DNA of 64,000 nt from Pseudomonas silesiensis (GTDB taxonomy: Bacteria > Pseudomonadota > Gammaproteobacteria > Pseudomonadales > Pseudomonadaceae): the NCBI RefSeq assembly GCF_001661075.1, contig NZ_CP014870.1:2128501-2192500 (forward strand), given 5' to 3'. Each line of letters starts with the position of its first letter. The first letter of the stretch is position 1. The notes beneath the pieces were generated by a model, which did no database searches, had not been told where the DNA came from, and saw nothing but the letters and a program-made list of their open reading frames with translations. Below are positions 18,107 to 26,583 of this stretch, piece after piece. The translations under genes were made by a program, and so were the position numbers.

Positions 18107-18886
18107 TCAGGCGGGGAGGCGCTCCAGGAATTCGCAGACCAGCTCCAAGGTCCGCTCGGTCGCTTCGGTCTGGGGAAAGTGCCGGCAGTCATCCAGCAAC
18201 ACACAGCGGCACGGCCCAGGCACCTGTCGTTCGATGACCACCAGTTGCTCGGGCGTGGCGTAGTGGTCTTCGCGACCCTGAATGACCAGCAGCGGCTTTT
18301 CGATATAAGCCAACTGCGCTTCAAGATCGTCCAGGGAAAAGTCCGGGTGCAACCAGCTGTCGCTCCAACCGTGAAAAGCGCTGTCGACATTGGTCCCATG
18401 GTGGCGTGCCAGGCGTTCGCGCAATTCGCCCTGATGCCAAACCTCGGTGGTATGGCGAATGCCATCGAGGCTCTCGGTCTCGACAATCACATGAGGCGCC
18501 AGAGCAATGCTGCCCAACACCCGTGGATCGTTGGCGGCGGCATAGGCGAGGACGATGGATGCACCGTCACTGTGACCGAGCAAGACCACGTGCGGCAGTT
18601 GCAAGGCATCGAGCAATTGCCGCAGTTCACGAGGGCCGTCGCTGCTCAGGTAGTTCAGCGGACGCGGCAGGGTTACCGGGCTCGATTGCCCGTAACCCTG
18701 CCGGCTGTAAGTGACCACACCGCAACCGCTGGCCTGGGCCAGGCGCAGGGGGAAGTCTTTCCATTGGTCGGCGCTGCCGAGGCCTTCGTGCAGCAGCACA
18801 AGCGTCGGTCGCGATGGGTCAGCCGCAGGGATTTGGCGATATTCCAGGCGCAGCGGCCCAAGTTGCAAAAATTGTTGTGGCGACAT
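18107..18886 (-). CDS. Alpha/beta hydrolase
   Basis: A 259-residue alpha/beta-hydrolase fold protein. The nucleophile elbow is GHSDGAS (about residues 100-106), an HEGLGS oxyanion segment lies near residue 33, and a C-terminal DDCRHFP supplies a plausible His. No signal peptide, so cytoplasmic. It converges on the ubiX-type gene and is divergent from the xdhC-type gene across a 90-base gap. It might open a lactone or hydrolyse an ester in the furan pathway, but the substrate is unknown. Confidence 0.75.
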   Translation of the reverse strand: MSPQQFLQLGPLRLEYRQIPAADPSRPTLVLLHEGLGSADQWKDFPLRLAQASGCGVVTYSRQGYGQSSPVTLPRPLNYLSSDGPRELRQLLDALQLPHVVLLGHSDGASIVLAYAAANDPRVLGSIALAPHVIVETESLDGIRHTTEVWHQGELRERLARHHGTNVDSAFHGWSDSWLHPDFSLDDLEAQLAYIEKPLLVIQGREDHYATPEQLVVIERQVPGPCRCVLLDDCRHFPQTEATERTLELVCEFLERLPA

Positions 18887-18976
18887 GTTGAATCAACGAT
18901 TGAACAAGGTTGCTCGCAGGTTACCGTAAACGTAACCCCGCATGCAGTACCACGCTTTGCTTGAGGTATAGAAAAC

Positions 18977-19948
18977 ATGCGCCATCTCGATGTTCAGGTG
19001 ATCGACCAGGCACTGCAATGGGCTCGCGTCGGGCAGGCACAGTGGCTGTGCACGGTGCTCTCCACCTATGGCTCGGCGCCGCGTGCGCCGGGTGCGATGC
19101 TGGTGACCAATGGTGCGGGGGAACACGTCGGCTCGCTGTCCGGTGGCTGCGTCGAGGAGGAGTTCCTCGAAAGCCTGACACGCGGTGAATTACGCGAACC
19201 GGCGCAGATCGTCAGTTATGGCGACAGCGTCGAGCAACGCCACCGTCTGCGATTGCCCTGTGGTGGTGTGCTGATCGTGCTGGTCGAGCACCGCGCTGCC
19301 AGTCTCGAATGGATCGCGCACCTGGAGAGTCTGCAAGCGGCGTTGCTCGGCCAGCGACGTCTGCAGCGTCATATCGAGCTGAGCAGCGGTGCCTTGCGCC
19401 TGGACCCGGACACCGGTCACGGCAGCGAGCGGGTGCAAGTCGTCGACGAAAGTGTGCGCATCAGTGTTGGCCCGGCACTGCGACTGATTCTGGCAGGGCT
19501 CTCGCCGGTCGCGGAAGTCTGCGCCAGTTTCGCCCGCGCCATCGGTTGCGAAGTCATCGCCTGCGACCCCCGGGAAGAAATGCTGCATGTACATCTTGAG
19601 GGCGTGGAAATGCAGCGTGTGCTGCCCTCGATGTTTATCGCCGCCGGAGGTTGTCACGCAGCGACCGCGGTGGTGGCGTTGACTCACGATCCGCGAATCG
19701 ATGATCTGGCGCTGATGGAAGCGGTTCACACCCCGGCGTTTTACATCGGCGCCATGGGCTCTCAGGCCACTTCGGCCAAGCGCGCCGAGCGGCTCAAACG
19801 CATCGGTGGTCTGACGGATGAACAGATCGCCCGTTTACACATGCCCATCGGCCTCGATCTGGGCAGCAAGGCCCCGGCGGAAATCGCTCTGGCGGTGGTG
19901 GCGGATATCCTGCGCGTTTATCACGGGAAAGAGCGCCATGCCTTGTAA
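18977..19948 (+). CDS. XdhC/CoxI-family molybdenum hydroxylase maturation factor
   Basis: A 323-residue protein. The N-terminal XdhC/CoxI domain has GSLSGGCVEEE (about residues 52-62) and LPCGGVL (about 92-98), the Cys-containing motifs used in handling sulfurated molybdenum cofactor. A C-terminal Rossmann-like domain follows (LILAGLSPVAEVC, then GAMGSQATSAKRAERL). Such proteins insert or sulfurate the cofactor of xanthine/CO-dehydrogenase-type enzymes, so it most likely serves the hydroxylase at 3060-7365 although it is about 12 kb away. GAGGTATAGAAAAC precedes the ATG. Confidence 0.85.
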   Translation: MRHLDVQVIDQALQWARVGQAQWLCTVLSTYGSAPRAPGAMLVTNGAGEHVGSLSGGCVEEEFLESLTRGELREPAQIVSYGDSVEQRHRLRLPCGGVLIVLVEHRAASLEWIAHLESLQAALLGQRRLQRHIELSSGALRLDPDTGHGSERVQVVDESVRISVGPALRLILAGLSPVAEVCASFARAIGCEVIACDPREEMLHVHLEGVEMQRVLPSMFIAAGGCHAATAVVALTHDPRIDDLALMEAVHTPAFYIGAMGSQATSAKRAERLKRIGGLTDEQIARLHMPIGLDLGSKAPAEIALAVVADILRVYHGKERHAL

Positions 19949-20136
19949 AACGGCTTTTCCGACGAACGTGGGGGCTGCGAAAGTCGAGGTAGACGCTCGG
20001 TCATTCGCGCGCGATAGTGGTCAGCCAAGTGTTGCTGAACCATGGACCGATCGACGGGCTTGAGAAATAGATAGACGCCCCGATGATATGCATTGAGGCC
20101 GATAACGATATCGCTTCAAGCGAGCGGAGGAATCTG

Positions 20137-20991
20137 ATGTCGATTGCTCAACGGGTTTTCCACGGCAGGTTTGGCCGGGTCGCCTTGCTGAACATGGATC
20201 GTTCGCTGGTCACCCATACCCATTCCGAATGCCATGTGCTGGTCAAAGTGTCCGGCGAGGACACTTACTTCAACGTCAACGGTCGGCGGGTACCGCTCAG
20301 CGATCGCACGGCGGTGCTGGTCAACGCCTGGGAGCCGCATTTCTACGATCCGCAGCCGGGTGCCGGTGCCACCGTCATCTTGGCGCTCTACATCGAGCCC
20401 GCCTGGCTGGCCACTGCCCAGCAGTCGCTGGCGCTCAGCGGTCGGCCGGACTTTTTTGCCCAGCCGTGCATCGAGCTGTCGAGCCGTAATCGCACCTTGG
20501 CCGACATCCTGGTCGCCGAAGCGCATGGCTGCGGGATCGTGCCGAAAGAACGCATGGAGTTCATGCTGTTCGACTTCCTGATCGAACTGATCGAGGACTT
20601 TTCCAGCTGGCGGCATTTGTCGCTATTGGGGGCGCCGAGTTCAGGTGAGTTCCGGGACGCGCGCGTGCGCCGTGGCACCGCCTGGTTGCTTGAGCACCTC
20701 GATGATCCGAACCCGATCGACAACGCCGCGCGGGCTTGTGGTCTGTCCCGGGCGCACTTCTTTGCGCTGTTCAAGAAAGATACCGGCATGACGCCGACCC
20801 TGTTGCTTAACGACGCGCGGATGCGCCGGGCTTTTGCCTGGCTGGAGCGTGAGCGCAGTGGAACCTTGGGCCTGTTATCGGAGAACCTCGGCTTCTCCGA
20901 GCAAGGTCATTTCACGCGGTTCTTTCAGCAACACATCGGCGCCTCTCCCAGCCAGTACCGGAGGGTAGTGGATAGCTATGCGGGGGTTTGA
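20137..20991 (+). CDS. AraC-family transcriptional activator
   Basis: A 284-residue protein with an N-terminal cupin-like ligand domain (HTHSECHVLVK and NAWEPHFYDPQ) and a C-terminal pair of helix-turn-helix units (NAARACGLSRAHFFALFKKD and the closing FSEQGHFTRFFQQH, then SPSQYR). ATG at 20137 is preferred over 20083 because GGAGG (20126-20130) stands six bases before it. The second copy of the duplicated control block begins 40 bases past its stop and copy 1 precedes the hydroxylase operon, making it the best candidate activator of both. The ligand is unknown. Confidence 0.85.
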   Translation: MSIAQRVFHGRFGRVALLNMDRSLVTHTHSECHVLVKVSGEDTYFNVNGRRVPLSDRTAVLVNAWEPHFYDPQPGAGATVILALYIEPAWLATAQQSLALSGRPDFFAQPCIELSSRNRTLADILVAEAHGCGIVPKERMEFMLFDFLIELIEDFSSWRHLSLLGAPSSGEFRDARVRRGTAWLLEHLDDPNPIDNAARACGLSRAHFFALFKKDTGMTPTLLLNDARMRRAFAWLERERSGTLGLLSENLGFSEQGHFTRFFQQHIGASPSQYRRVVDSYAGV

Positions 20992-21030
20992 ATATCGCCT
21001 CAGCTGAATCCTGGTCTGCAAAGGTTCTTT

Positions 21031-21131
21031 CCTGAAATTCAGACTCCAAGGCAAACGTGCAGACGGCAGCGCAAAACTCCATCGCTCAAGGCAAGGTATT
21101 CCCCGTGCCTTTCTCCCACACTCGGCTCTAA
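21031..21131 (+). promoter_or_regulatory. Control block copy 2, downstream of araC
   Basis: Gapless counterpart of 2921-3021. The CAGAC half-sites are at 21040-21044 and 21060-21064, again 20 bp apart, and the inverted repeat is AAGGCA...TGCCTT (about 21049-21111 region, arms at 21079-21084 and 21107-21112 read from the repeat AAGGCA-N-TGCCTT). The CTCGGCTCTA end is identical and is followed by ATG-rich sequence where TCTAAT could be a -10. It would drive the ABC-ATPase remnant and porin. Regulatory role inferred. Confidence 0.55.
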
Positions 21132-21338
21132 TGCCAGGGGCCGGGTGTGGTTGGCAAAAGCGTTGGCTATGTCTATAGCCGCTTAACCATCCCCGGTCAC
21201 AATACTGAAAAATGGCTGGACTCTAGAAAATAAAGACTTTTTACGTATAAATAGTTGCTTAAAATAATATTGGACCAGTATTAGTCGACGACTTAGATTC
21301 ACATTACAAGAAAAGCAAGAACGTGAGTTGAAAATAAT

Positions 21339-21567
21339 ATGGCTAATGATGCGATTCTGGAAACTGTTGGTTTGACCAAAGAGTTCAAAGGATTTACCGC
21401 TGTTGAAAATATCAACTTGCGTGTGAAGCAACATGAAGGTTGTGGAGGGGATTTGCGACACTATCACGGTACTTGCCCGCGGCAGTGTGCTCGCCGAGGG
21501 TAGTGTCGAACTGCGTGAACATGCCTTGCGGCTGGCTTCGAAAGATGCGGCCACCCCGATCGATTGA
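21339..21567 (+). pseudogene. Remnant of an ABC transporter ATPase (branched-chain/urea type)
   Basis: The reading from 21339 gives a normal ATPase N-terminus (ILETVGLTKEFKGFTAVENI, then NLRV) resembling LivG/UrtD-type proteins. At about 21425-21435 the frame shifts and the next frame reads MKVVEGICDTITVLARGSVL then AEGS, which is the family C-terminus just after the H-loop. The whole core, with Walker A, signature and Walker B, is missing. The gene is therefore an internal-deletion relic of about 230 bases, sitting between the control block and the porin; the rest of that transporter is absent. Confidence 0.7.
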
Positions 21568-21746
21568 AGAAAGTTTGAGATTGAAGTTCTGGTTTTCGTA
21601 GGCCTGTTCGGGCTTGCGCGATGTTGTGCAAAAAAAAATCAACTGGATACCTCATCCGCAGATGCTGATGCCTGTCGGTTTGCCGGGTATCTCGACTTAG
21701 TGCCGTTTGGGATCGCCGATTTACCACCTAACAAGAAGAGAGAGCT
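21568..21746 (+). other. Gap before the porin gene
   Basis: Low-information sequence with a run of nine A (about 21631-21639). No gene is supported. The AAGAAGAGAGAGCT directly before 21747 is the porin ribosome site. Confidence 0.4.
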
Positions 21747-23015
21747 ATGCACGTACTTCGTCCCACCCAAGCTTTTCTGTTGTCCGGCCTTACTGGGGCT
21801 TTCGGCGTTTGTTCATCCGCTTCGGCTGAGTTCCTTGCGGACAGCAAGGCCAGTCTGGACATGCGCAATTTCTATATGAACCGAGACTTCCGCCAGCCAG
21901 CGGCCCCACAAAACAAGGGCGAGGAGTGGGCGCAAGGCTTTCTGTTGCGCTACGAATCCGGCTACACCGAAGGACCGGTGGGCGTCGGGGTCGATGCGCT
22001 TGGTCTGCTCGGCATCAAGCTGGATTCGAGCCCGGATCGCGCGGGAGCCACCGGTCTGCTACCGCGTGGCGCCGAGTCGAGGAGGGCACCCGATGACAAC
22101 AGCGAGCTTGGCCTGACTGCCAAGCTCCGGGTTTCCAAGTCCACCCTTAAGGCGGGGACCCTGATTCCCAAGCTGCCGGTATTGCAGCCCAACGATACAC
22201 GGCTGCTGCCGCAGACCTTCCAGGGTGGCTGGCTGAACTCGACGGACCTCGCGGGCCTGACCTTCGACGCCGGTCGCCTCACCCAGGTGAGCCAGCGCGA
22301 CTCGACCAACCGCGAAGACATGACAGTCATGAAAGGCCCCAGGCGCAACATCGTGACCGGGGCGAGGGCCACCACCGACCAGTTCGACTTTCTCGGTGGC
22401 AATTACATGTGGAGCAAGACGCTGAGTACTGGCTACCACTACGCGCAGTTGGACGACCTGTACAAGCAGCACTTTCTGACGGTGATGCATGTGTTGCCCA
22501 TTGCCGAGGGGCAGGCGCTGAAATCCGATCTGCGTTGGGCCCGTTCGACCGATGACGGCAGCAGCAATGTCGACAACCAAATGCTCGGCGCCATGTTCAC
22601 CTATTCACTGGGCGCGCACGCCTTCGGTCTCAGCTACCAGAAAATGAGCGGCGACACTGGTTTCGCCAACGTTCAGGGCACCGATCCGTACCTGGTCAAC
22701 CTCCTGCAAATCAACGACTTTGGCAATCAGGACGAGCGCTCCCTGCAAGCCCGTTACGACTTCAACTTCGCCGGCCTCGGCATTCCCGGCCTGACCTTTA
22801 TGACCCGTTATGCAAAAGGCGACCAGGTCGACCTGGGAGTAGCTTCGGGAACCGGCAAGGAGTGGGAGCGTAATACCGACATCGGCTATGTGATCCAGAG
22901 TGGTGCGCTGAAAAACGTCGGCATCAAATGGCGCAACGCGACGTATCGCTCGAGCTTTGCCAGTGAAATCGACGAGAATCGCCTGATCCTCAGCTACAGC
23001 CTGCCGCTCTGGTAA
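21747..23015 (+). CDS. OprD-family outer-membrane porin
   Basis: A 422-residue protein with a signal peptide (cleavage probably after CSSASA, about residue 27) and the OprD family start of the mature part (EFLADSKASLDMRNFYMNRD). Features include the GEEWAQGFLLRYESGYT strand pair, GVGVDALGLLG and a C-terminal strand ending in LPLW with the aromatic last residue expected of beta-barrels. OprD-type porins pass amino acids or aromatic acids. Its place behind the araC gene and control block copy 2 suggests outer-membrane entry of the acid consumed by the upstream cluster. Confidence 0.88.
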   Translation: MHVLRPTQAFLLSGLTGAFGVCSSASAEFLADSKASLDMRNFYMNRDFRQPAAPQNKGEEWAQGFLLRYESGYTEGPVGVGVDALGLLGIKLDSSPDRAGATGLLPRGAESRRAPDDNSELGLTAKLRVSKSTLKAGTLIPKLPVLQPNDTRLLPQTFQGGWLNSTDLAGLTFDAGRLTQVSQRDSTNREDMTVMKGPRRNIVTGARATTDQFDFLGGNYMWSKTLSTGYHYAQLDDLYKQHFLTVMHVLPIAEGQALKSDLRWARSTDDGSSNVDNQMLGAMFTYSLGAHAFGLSYQKMSGDTGFANVQGTDPYLVNLLQINDFGNQDERSLQARYDFNFAGLGIPGLTFMTRYAKGDQVDLGVASGTGKEWERNTDIGYVIQSGALKNVGIKWRNATYRSSFASEIDENRLILSYSLPLW

Positions 23016-23034
23016 GGCTGTTGCGTCGATGTCC

Positions 23035-23064
23035 ATGCCGGGTGCCGTTCTGGCATCCGGTATT
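23035..23064 (+). terminator. Possible hairpin after the porin gene
   Basis: An imperfect stem (TGCCGGGTGCC against TGGCATCCGGTA with G-T pairs) lies about 20 bases past the porin stop. No T-run follows. Weak support. Confidence 0.3.
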
Positions 23065-23174
23065 CAGGGGGGGCGCAACGCGCTTGGCAACTGGCAGGAA
23101 GATTTCTGAGTAAAAATGACTAATCGCAATCCCGCATCAATGGCGCAGTCAGTGTGGCGGGGATAGCCCTGTAA

Positions 23175-23873
23175 TCACCTTGTGTGCTTTTGTTTTTTCA
23201 ACGGTTCGATCAGTTCGGCCCCTTGGTTCCGCACGTTTCCTACGGCGAAGTCGACCTTGAACCATTCGAAAGCCTCGGTCGGCTCGCCTTGAAGCAACAC
23301 CATCTGCTCGGCGCGCTCCTTGGGCGTGGCGGGGTCCAGCCATTCCCGGGCCAGTTCCGGCGATAGCACCACGGGCCTGCGGTCGTGGATATCCACCATG
23401 CCCCCGGCGCTGTCGGCGGTGATGATGACGAAACCGTCATGCTCTCCTGGTTCATGTTCGCCGATCGGGTATTGGCCAATTGCAGCGCAGAAGATTGGCG
23501 ACCGGTCACGATGGCGAATCAGGTAGGGCTGTTTTTTAGGGCCGCCTTCGTAAACCCATTCAAACCAATTGTCGATTGCGATGATCGCCCGATGGGGCCA
23601 GATGGCTTTAAAGAAGGGTCCGTGGGCGACCTTCTCAACCCGGGCGTTGATCGGCGATACGCGATCTTTGGCCCAGTGTGGCCGCCATCCCCAGCGAACC
23701 CTGTCAGCGCGCAGGTATTCCCCATCCCGGTGAAAGAGGGCGAGCTGCGTGGTCGGCGCGGCGTTATAGCACGCCAAAGGCTGGTCGCCGGCATAGTTGA
23801 TCAGTGCGTTGGGAATGCTGAGCGCCGCGACAAAGTCGTGAATGCCGTGGTACTGGGAAAGGCGTCCGCACAT
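23175..23873 (-). CDS. SOS response-associated peptidase (SRAP/YedK-type)
   Basis: A 232-residue SRAP-domain protein, which forms a covalent thiazolidine cross-link to abasic sites in single-stranded DNA. It begins MCGRLSQ, giving the catalytic Cys2, followed by PINARVEKV with the conserved Asn, WFEWVYE with the conserved Glu, and VDIHDRRPVVL with the conserved His. Length is normal. It stands alone between the porin and pcaG, with no LexA box that I could recognise. Confidence 0.9.
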   Translation of the reverse strand: MCGRLSQYHGIHDFVAALSIPNALINYAGDQPLACYNAAPTTQLALFHRDGEYLRADRVRWGWRPHWAKDRVSPINARVEKVAHGPFFKAIWPHRAIIAIDNWFEWVYEGGPKKQPYLIRHRDRSPIFCAAIGQYPIGEHEPGEHDGFVIITADSAGGMVDIHDRRPVVLSPELAREWLDPATPKERAEQMVLLQGEPTEAFEWFKVDFAVGNVRNQGAELIEPLKKQKHTR

Positions 23874-23973
23874 GGTCAGGTTCTCCTGGTGTGCCTTCAG
23901 AATAGACCTGTGGTGTTCCAGCGTAGCTCCCGACGGACCGATTCCCGATCCTGAACCGGTGGTGCGCTGAAGC

Positions 23974-23995
23974 AGCCTCCCTGCAAAGGGAGGCT
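23974..23995 (-). terminator. Hairpin directly after pcaG
   Basis: Perfect 8-bp stem AGCCTCCC / GGGAGGCT with a 6-base loop, eight bases past the pcaG stop on the minus strand. It lacks a clear T-run on that strand, so termination strength is uncertain. Confidence 0.5.
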
Positions 23996-24002
23996 TTGAT
24001 CG

Positions 24003-24605
24003 TTAGAAGTCGAAGAACACTGTTTCCGATTCGCCTTGAAGATGAATGTCGAACCGGTAGGCCAGCTTCCCGTCAACCCTGCAGCGCTTGGCAATCAGGG
24101 ATTCGCGCCGATGGGGCTGTTCAATCAGATTCAATACGGGATCCGCTGCATTCGCCTCGGTTTCGTCGTCGAAATACAGCCGGGTCTGCAAGTGAATGTT
24201 GATGCCTCGAGCGAACACAGACACATTGATATGCGCCGCCATGGGGAGACCCAAGGCGTTTTTCACCACGCCAGGCTTGACGGTGTGGATTGTCCACTCA
24301 CCGACATCCGTAGTGGCGGTGCGGCCAAAACAGTTGAATGATTTTTCCAGAGCGTAACCGGTGTCGTAGGCGCCTTCATGATTCGCCTGCCAGAACTCTA
24401 GAAACGCATCGCGAATCAGCTGGCCATTACCGTCATAAAGGTGACCCATCAGTAAAATATGCTCACCCGGCGCACCAGGTCCAGCCATTACATTGCCGAT
24501 TTCCTGCTCACGCGACGGGTTGCCGGCCGCCTCCAGTGCCAAGCCGATATGCACATAGGGGCCGGCTGTTTGCGATGGGGTTTCAGGCAGCAGTTGAACG
24601 GGCAT
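24003..24605 (-). CDS. pcaG: Protocatechuate 3,4-dioxygenase alpha subunit
   Basis: A 200-residue subunit of the intradiol dioxygenase that cleaves protocatechuate to 3-carboxy-cis,cis-muconate. It has PSQTAGPYVHIGL near the start, FLEFWQANHEGAYD in the middle, and the beta-sheet core ending in FDIHLQGESETVFFDF. As in known alpha subunits the iron-ligand set is incomplete; iron sits in the beta subunit. It follows pcaH by 12 bases in one operon. Confidence 0.93.
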   Translation of the reverse strand: MPVQLLPETPSQTAGPYVHIGLALEAAGNPSREQEIGNVMAGPGAPGEHILLMGHLYDGNGQLIRDAFLEFWQANHEGAYDTGYALEKSFNCFGRTATTDVGEWTIHTVKPGVVKNALGLPMAAHINVSVFARGINIHLQTRLYFDDETEANAADPVLNLIEQPHRRESLIAKRCRVDGKLAYRFDIHLQGESETVFFDF

Positions 24606-24617
24606 TCGCGGTCCTCC

Positions 24618-25337
24618 TCAGCAGTTTTCGAAGTGGGTCTTGCGCTGGCCGCGCAGGACGATATCAAAACGATAAGCCAGGCAATCCATGGGATTGGCCA
24701 TGCTCATATCGAGCTTGGCGATCAAACTCTGCACCGCTTCCTGGTTCGAGATCGACTTGACTATCGGGCACATGGGGATCAGCGGATCACCTTCGAAATA
24801 CAGCTGGGTAATCAAGCGCGTGGCAATTGACGGGCCACTGATGGAGACGTGGATATGGGCCGGTCGCCAATCATTGGGACCATTGCGCCAGGGGTATGGG
24901 CCGGGTTTGACGGTGCGAAAGCTGTAGTTGCCATCGCGGTCAGTCAGCGTGCGGCCGACTCCGCCGAAATTCGGGTCAAGGGGCGCCAGGTAGCTGTCTT
25001 TTTTATGCCGGTAACGACCACCGGCGTTGGCCTGCCACATCTCCACCAGGGTGTGGGGAATCGGCTTGCCGTACTGATCGCACACTCGACCCGCGACAAT
25101 GATGCGTTCGCCGATAGGCAAGCCGCCCTGATTGAAATTCAACAGCAGGTCGTTATCGTGCCGACCCATCTTCAGATGGGAAAAATCCGGGCCGCTGGTT
25201 TCGGATAAAGACTGGGGAATGCTCACCAGTGCCTGGCGCGGGGATCGCAGGACCGAAGTCTTGTAGTCGGGTGTCAGGGCTTTGGGATGCCAATTACGGT
25301 CACGAATGACGAAGCGGCTTTCATGCGCATCAGACAT
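24618..25337 (-). CDS. pcaH: Protocatechuate 3,4-dioxygenase beta subunit
   Basis: A 239-residue iron-bearing subunit. Candidate Fe(III) ligands are the Tyr in [11 protein letters not shown], the Tyr in [14 protein letters not shown] and the two His in RPAHIHVSI. The MSDAHESRF start at 25337 is chosen because the family begins there and GGAAGATCG (minus strand) precedes it; a longer frame exists but is not family-like. With pcaG it makes the heteromeric dioxygenase of the beta-ketoadipate pathway. The remaining pca genes are not in the window. Confidence 0.93.
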   Translation of the reverse strand: MSDAHESRFVIRDRNWHPKALTPDYKTSVLRSPRQALVSIPQSLSETSGPDFSHLKMGRHDNDLLLNFNQGGLPIGERIIVAGRVCDQYGKPIPHTLVEMWQANAGGRYRHKKDSYLAPLDPNFGGVGRTLTDRDGNYSFRTVKPGPYPWRNGPNDWRPAHIHVSISGPSIATRLITQLYFEGDPLIPMCPIVKSISNQEAVQSLIAKLDMSMANPMDCLAYRFDIVLRGQRKTHFENC

Positions 25338-25450
25338 GTCGATCTTCCTGTTGTTATGGTTAGTCAGAGGCAGCGCTGCATTGGCGGCTACCTGTGGCTC
25401 AGTCTCCCTTGTTGCGCCCTGACCGAAAATTGAAAAAACCGACTTTATCC

Positions 25451-25466
25451 ATATCCAGATGGTTAT
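25451..25466 (-). promoter_or_regulatory. Likely PcaQ operator upstream of pcaH
   Basis: ATATCC-AGAT-GGTTAT, one base off the inverted repeat ATAACC-N4-GGTTAT and close to the published PcaQ motif ATAACC-N4-GGTTAA. It lies about 115 bases before the pcaH start and three bases from the pcaQ stop codon at 25469-25471. A further TATGGTTATGGATA copy-like stretch follows. The match is observed; binding is inferred. Confidence 0.6.
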
Positions 25467-25468
25467 GG

Positions 25469-26398
25469 TTATGGATATGTTCCCTCGCGATATTCTTGCC
25501 CAACCTCGCGCAGTGCCTCCACGCACCACTGCGCTGCGGGTGTCACAGGCCTCGTAGGGTTGGTGCATAGCCCTACAGAACCGCCAGGTTCACGCATCCC
25601 CAGGTCCAATTCGACCAACTCACCTTGCCTCAAGTCCTGTCGGACAGCGTCGAAAGGGGCGACCCAGATGGCCTGGCTGCATTGCACGTAGCGCCGGCTC
25701 AGGGTCACCGACAGGGTTTCCAGACGTTGGCTTGACGGGGTCATTCCATGTTGCACAAACAGGCCGTCGGCGAATTTGCGGATCGTGGTCCCCGCCAAGG
25801 GTAATACCACGGGATAGTTTTCGAGGTTTTTATGCCCCGGCGGATCAGTCAGCAGCGGGTGGCCTTTGCGTACCACCAGGGTCATGGACTCGCTGTACAG
25901 GTGCTCGAACGTCAACCCGTGGATCGAGGGGCTATCGGTCATTCTGCCCACCACCAGGTCCAGCTCACCGACACGCAGTTGGGCCAGCAGGTAGGCGCTT
26001 GGCCCGGTCACGACACTGACCGCCAGCCCGGGATGTCGGTCGTGTAGACGGCAGACCACTTCAGGAACCAGCAGGCTTTCAACGGTGGACAGGACGCCCA
26101 GTCGAACGGTAATTGGCTCGTGTACACCGGAGCGCAAACTGTTGACCCCTTCGCGCAGGGATTGCACGCTGGGTCCCGCATATCGCAAAAAGGCCACGCC
26201 AGCCTCGGTCAGCGTCGAGCCCTTTTTGCTGCGATCAAACAGCTTGGCAGCGAGCAGTACTTCCAATTCCTTCAGCGTCTTGGACAGGGCTGGCTGGCTG
26301 ATTGCCAATTTGTCGCAAGCCTGTGCCAGGCTCCCCTGGCGCGCCACCTCGAGAAAACACACCAGATGACGGAATTTGATTCGGGTATCGATGTTCAA
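25469..26398 (-). CDS. pcaQ: LysR-family regulator of protocatechuate catabolism
   Basis: A 309-residue LTTR with the PcaQ-type N-terminus ([20 protein letters not shown]), a helix-turn-helix ([20 protein letters not shown]) and the effector domain. It is transcribed in the same direction as pcaHG and directly upstream, rather than divergently as is common. The recognisable PcaQ-like box at its 3' end supports the assignment. It would activate pcaHG in response to protocatechuate or a ring-cleavage product. Confidence 0.83.
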   Translation of the reverse strand: MNIDTRIKFRHLVCFLEVARQGSLAQACDKLAISQPALSKTLKELEVLLAAKLFDRSKKGSTLTEAGVAFLRYAGPSVQSLREGVNSLRSGVHEPITVRLGVLSTVESLLVPEVVCRLHDRHPGLAVSVVTGPSAYLLAQLRVGELDLVVGRMTDSPSIHGLTFEHLYSESMTLVVRKGHPLLTDPPGHKNLENYPVVLPLAGTTIRKFADGLFVQHGMTPSSQRLETLSVTLSRRYVQCSQAIWVAPFDAVRQDLRQGELVELDLGMREPGGSVGLCTNPTRPVTPAAQWCVEALREVGQEYREGTYP

Positions 26399-26583
26399 TC
26401 GGTCTTTCCTGGGTTGTGCGGTTCATTGAAAACAAGTTCAAGATCGCTTCATTGAAGCCGATGGAGTAGGGGACTGACTGACTGGCTGCAAGCATTTCAT
26501 CAGTTTGGGGCAAAGTGCTAGCATCGGCTGCCGCGCAATGCACCCCGTCTTTTCCCACTGTTTTTTTTATTCTTTCGGACTTT

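Noticed and set aside
26515..26583. GTG start for the type I ABC gene
   Set aside because: It adds 23 residues not typical of the family; kept only as an alternative.
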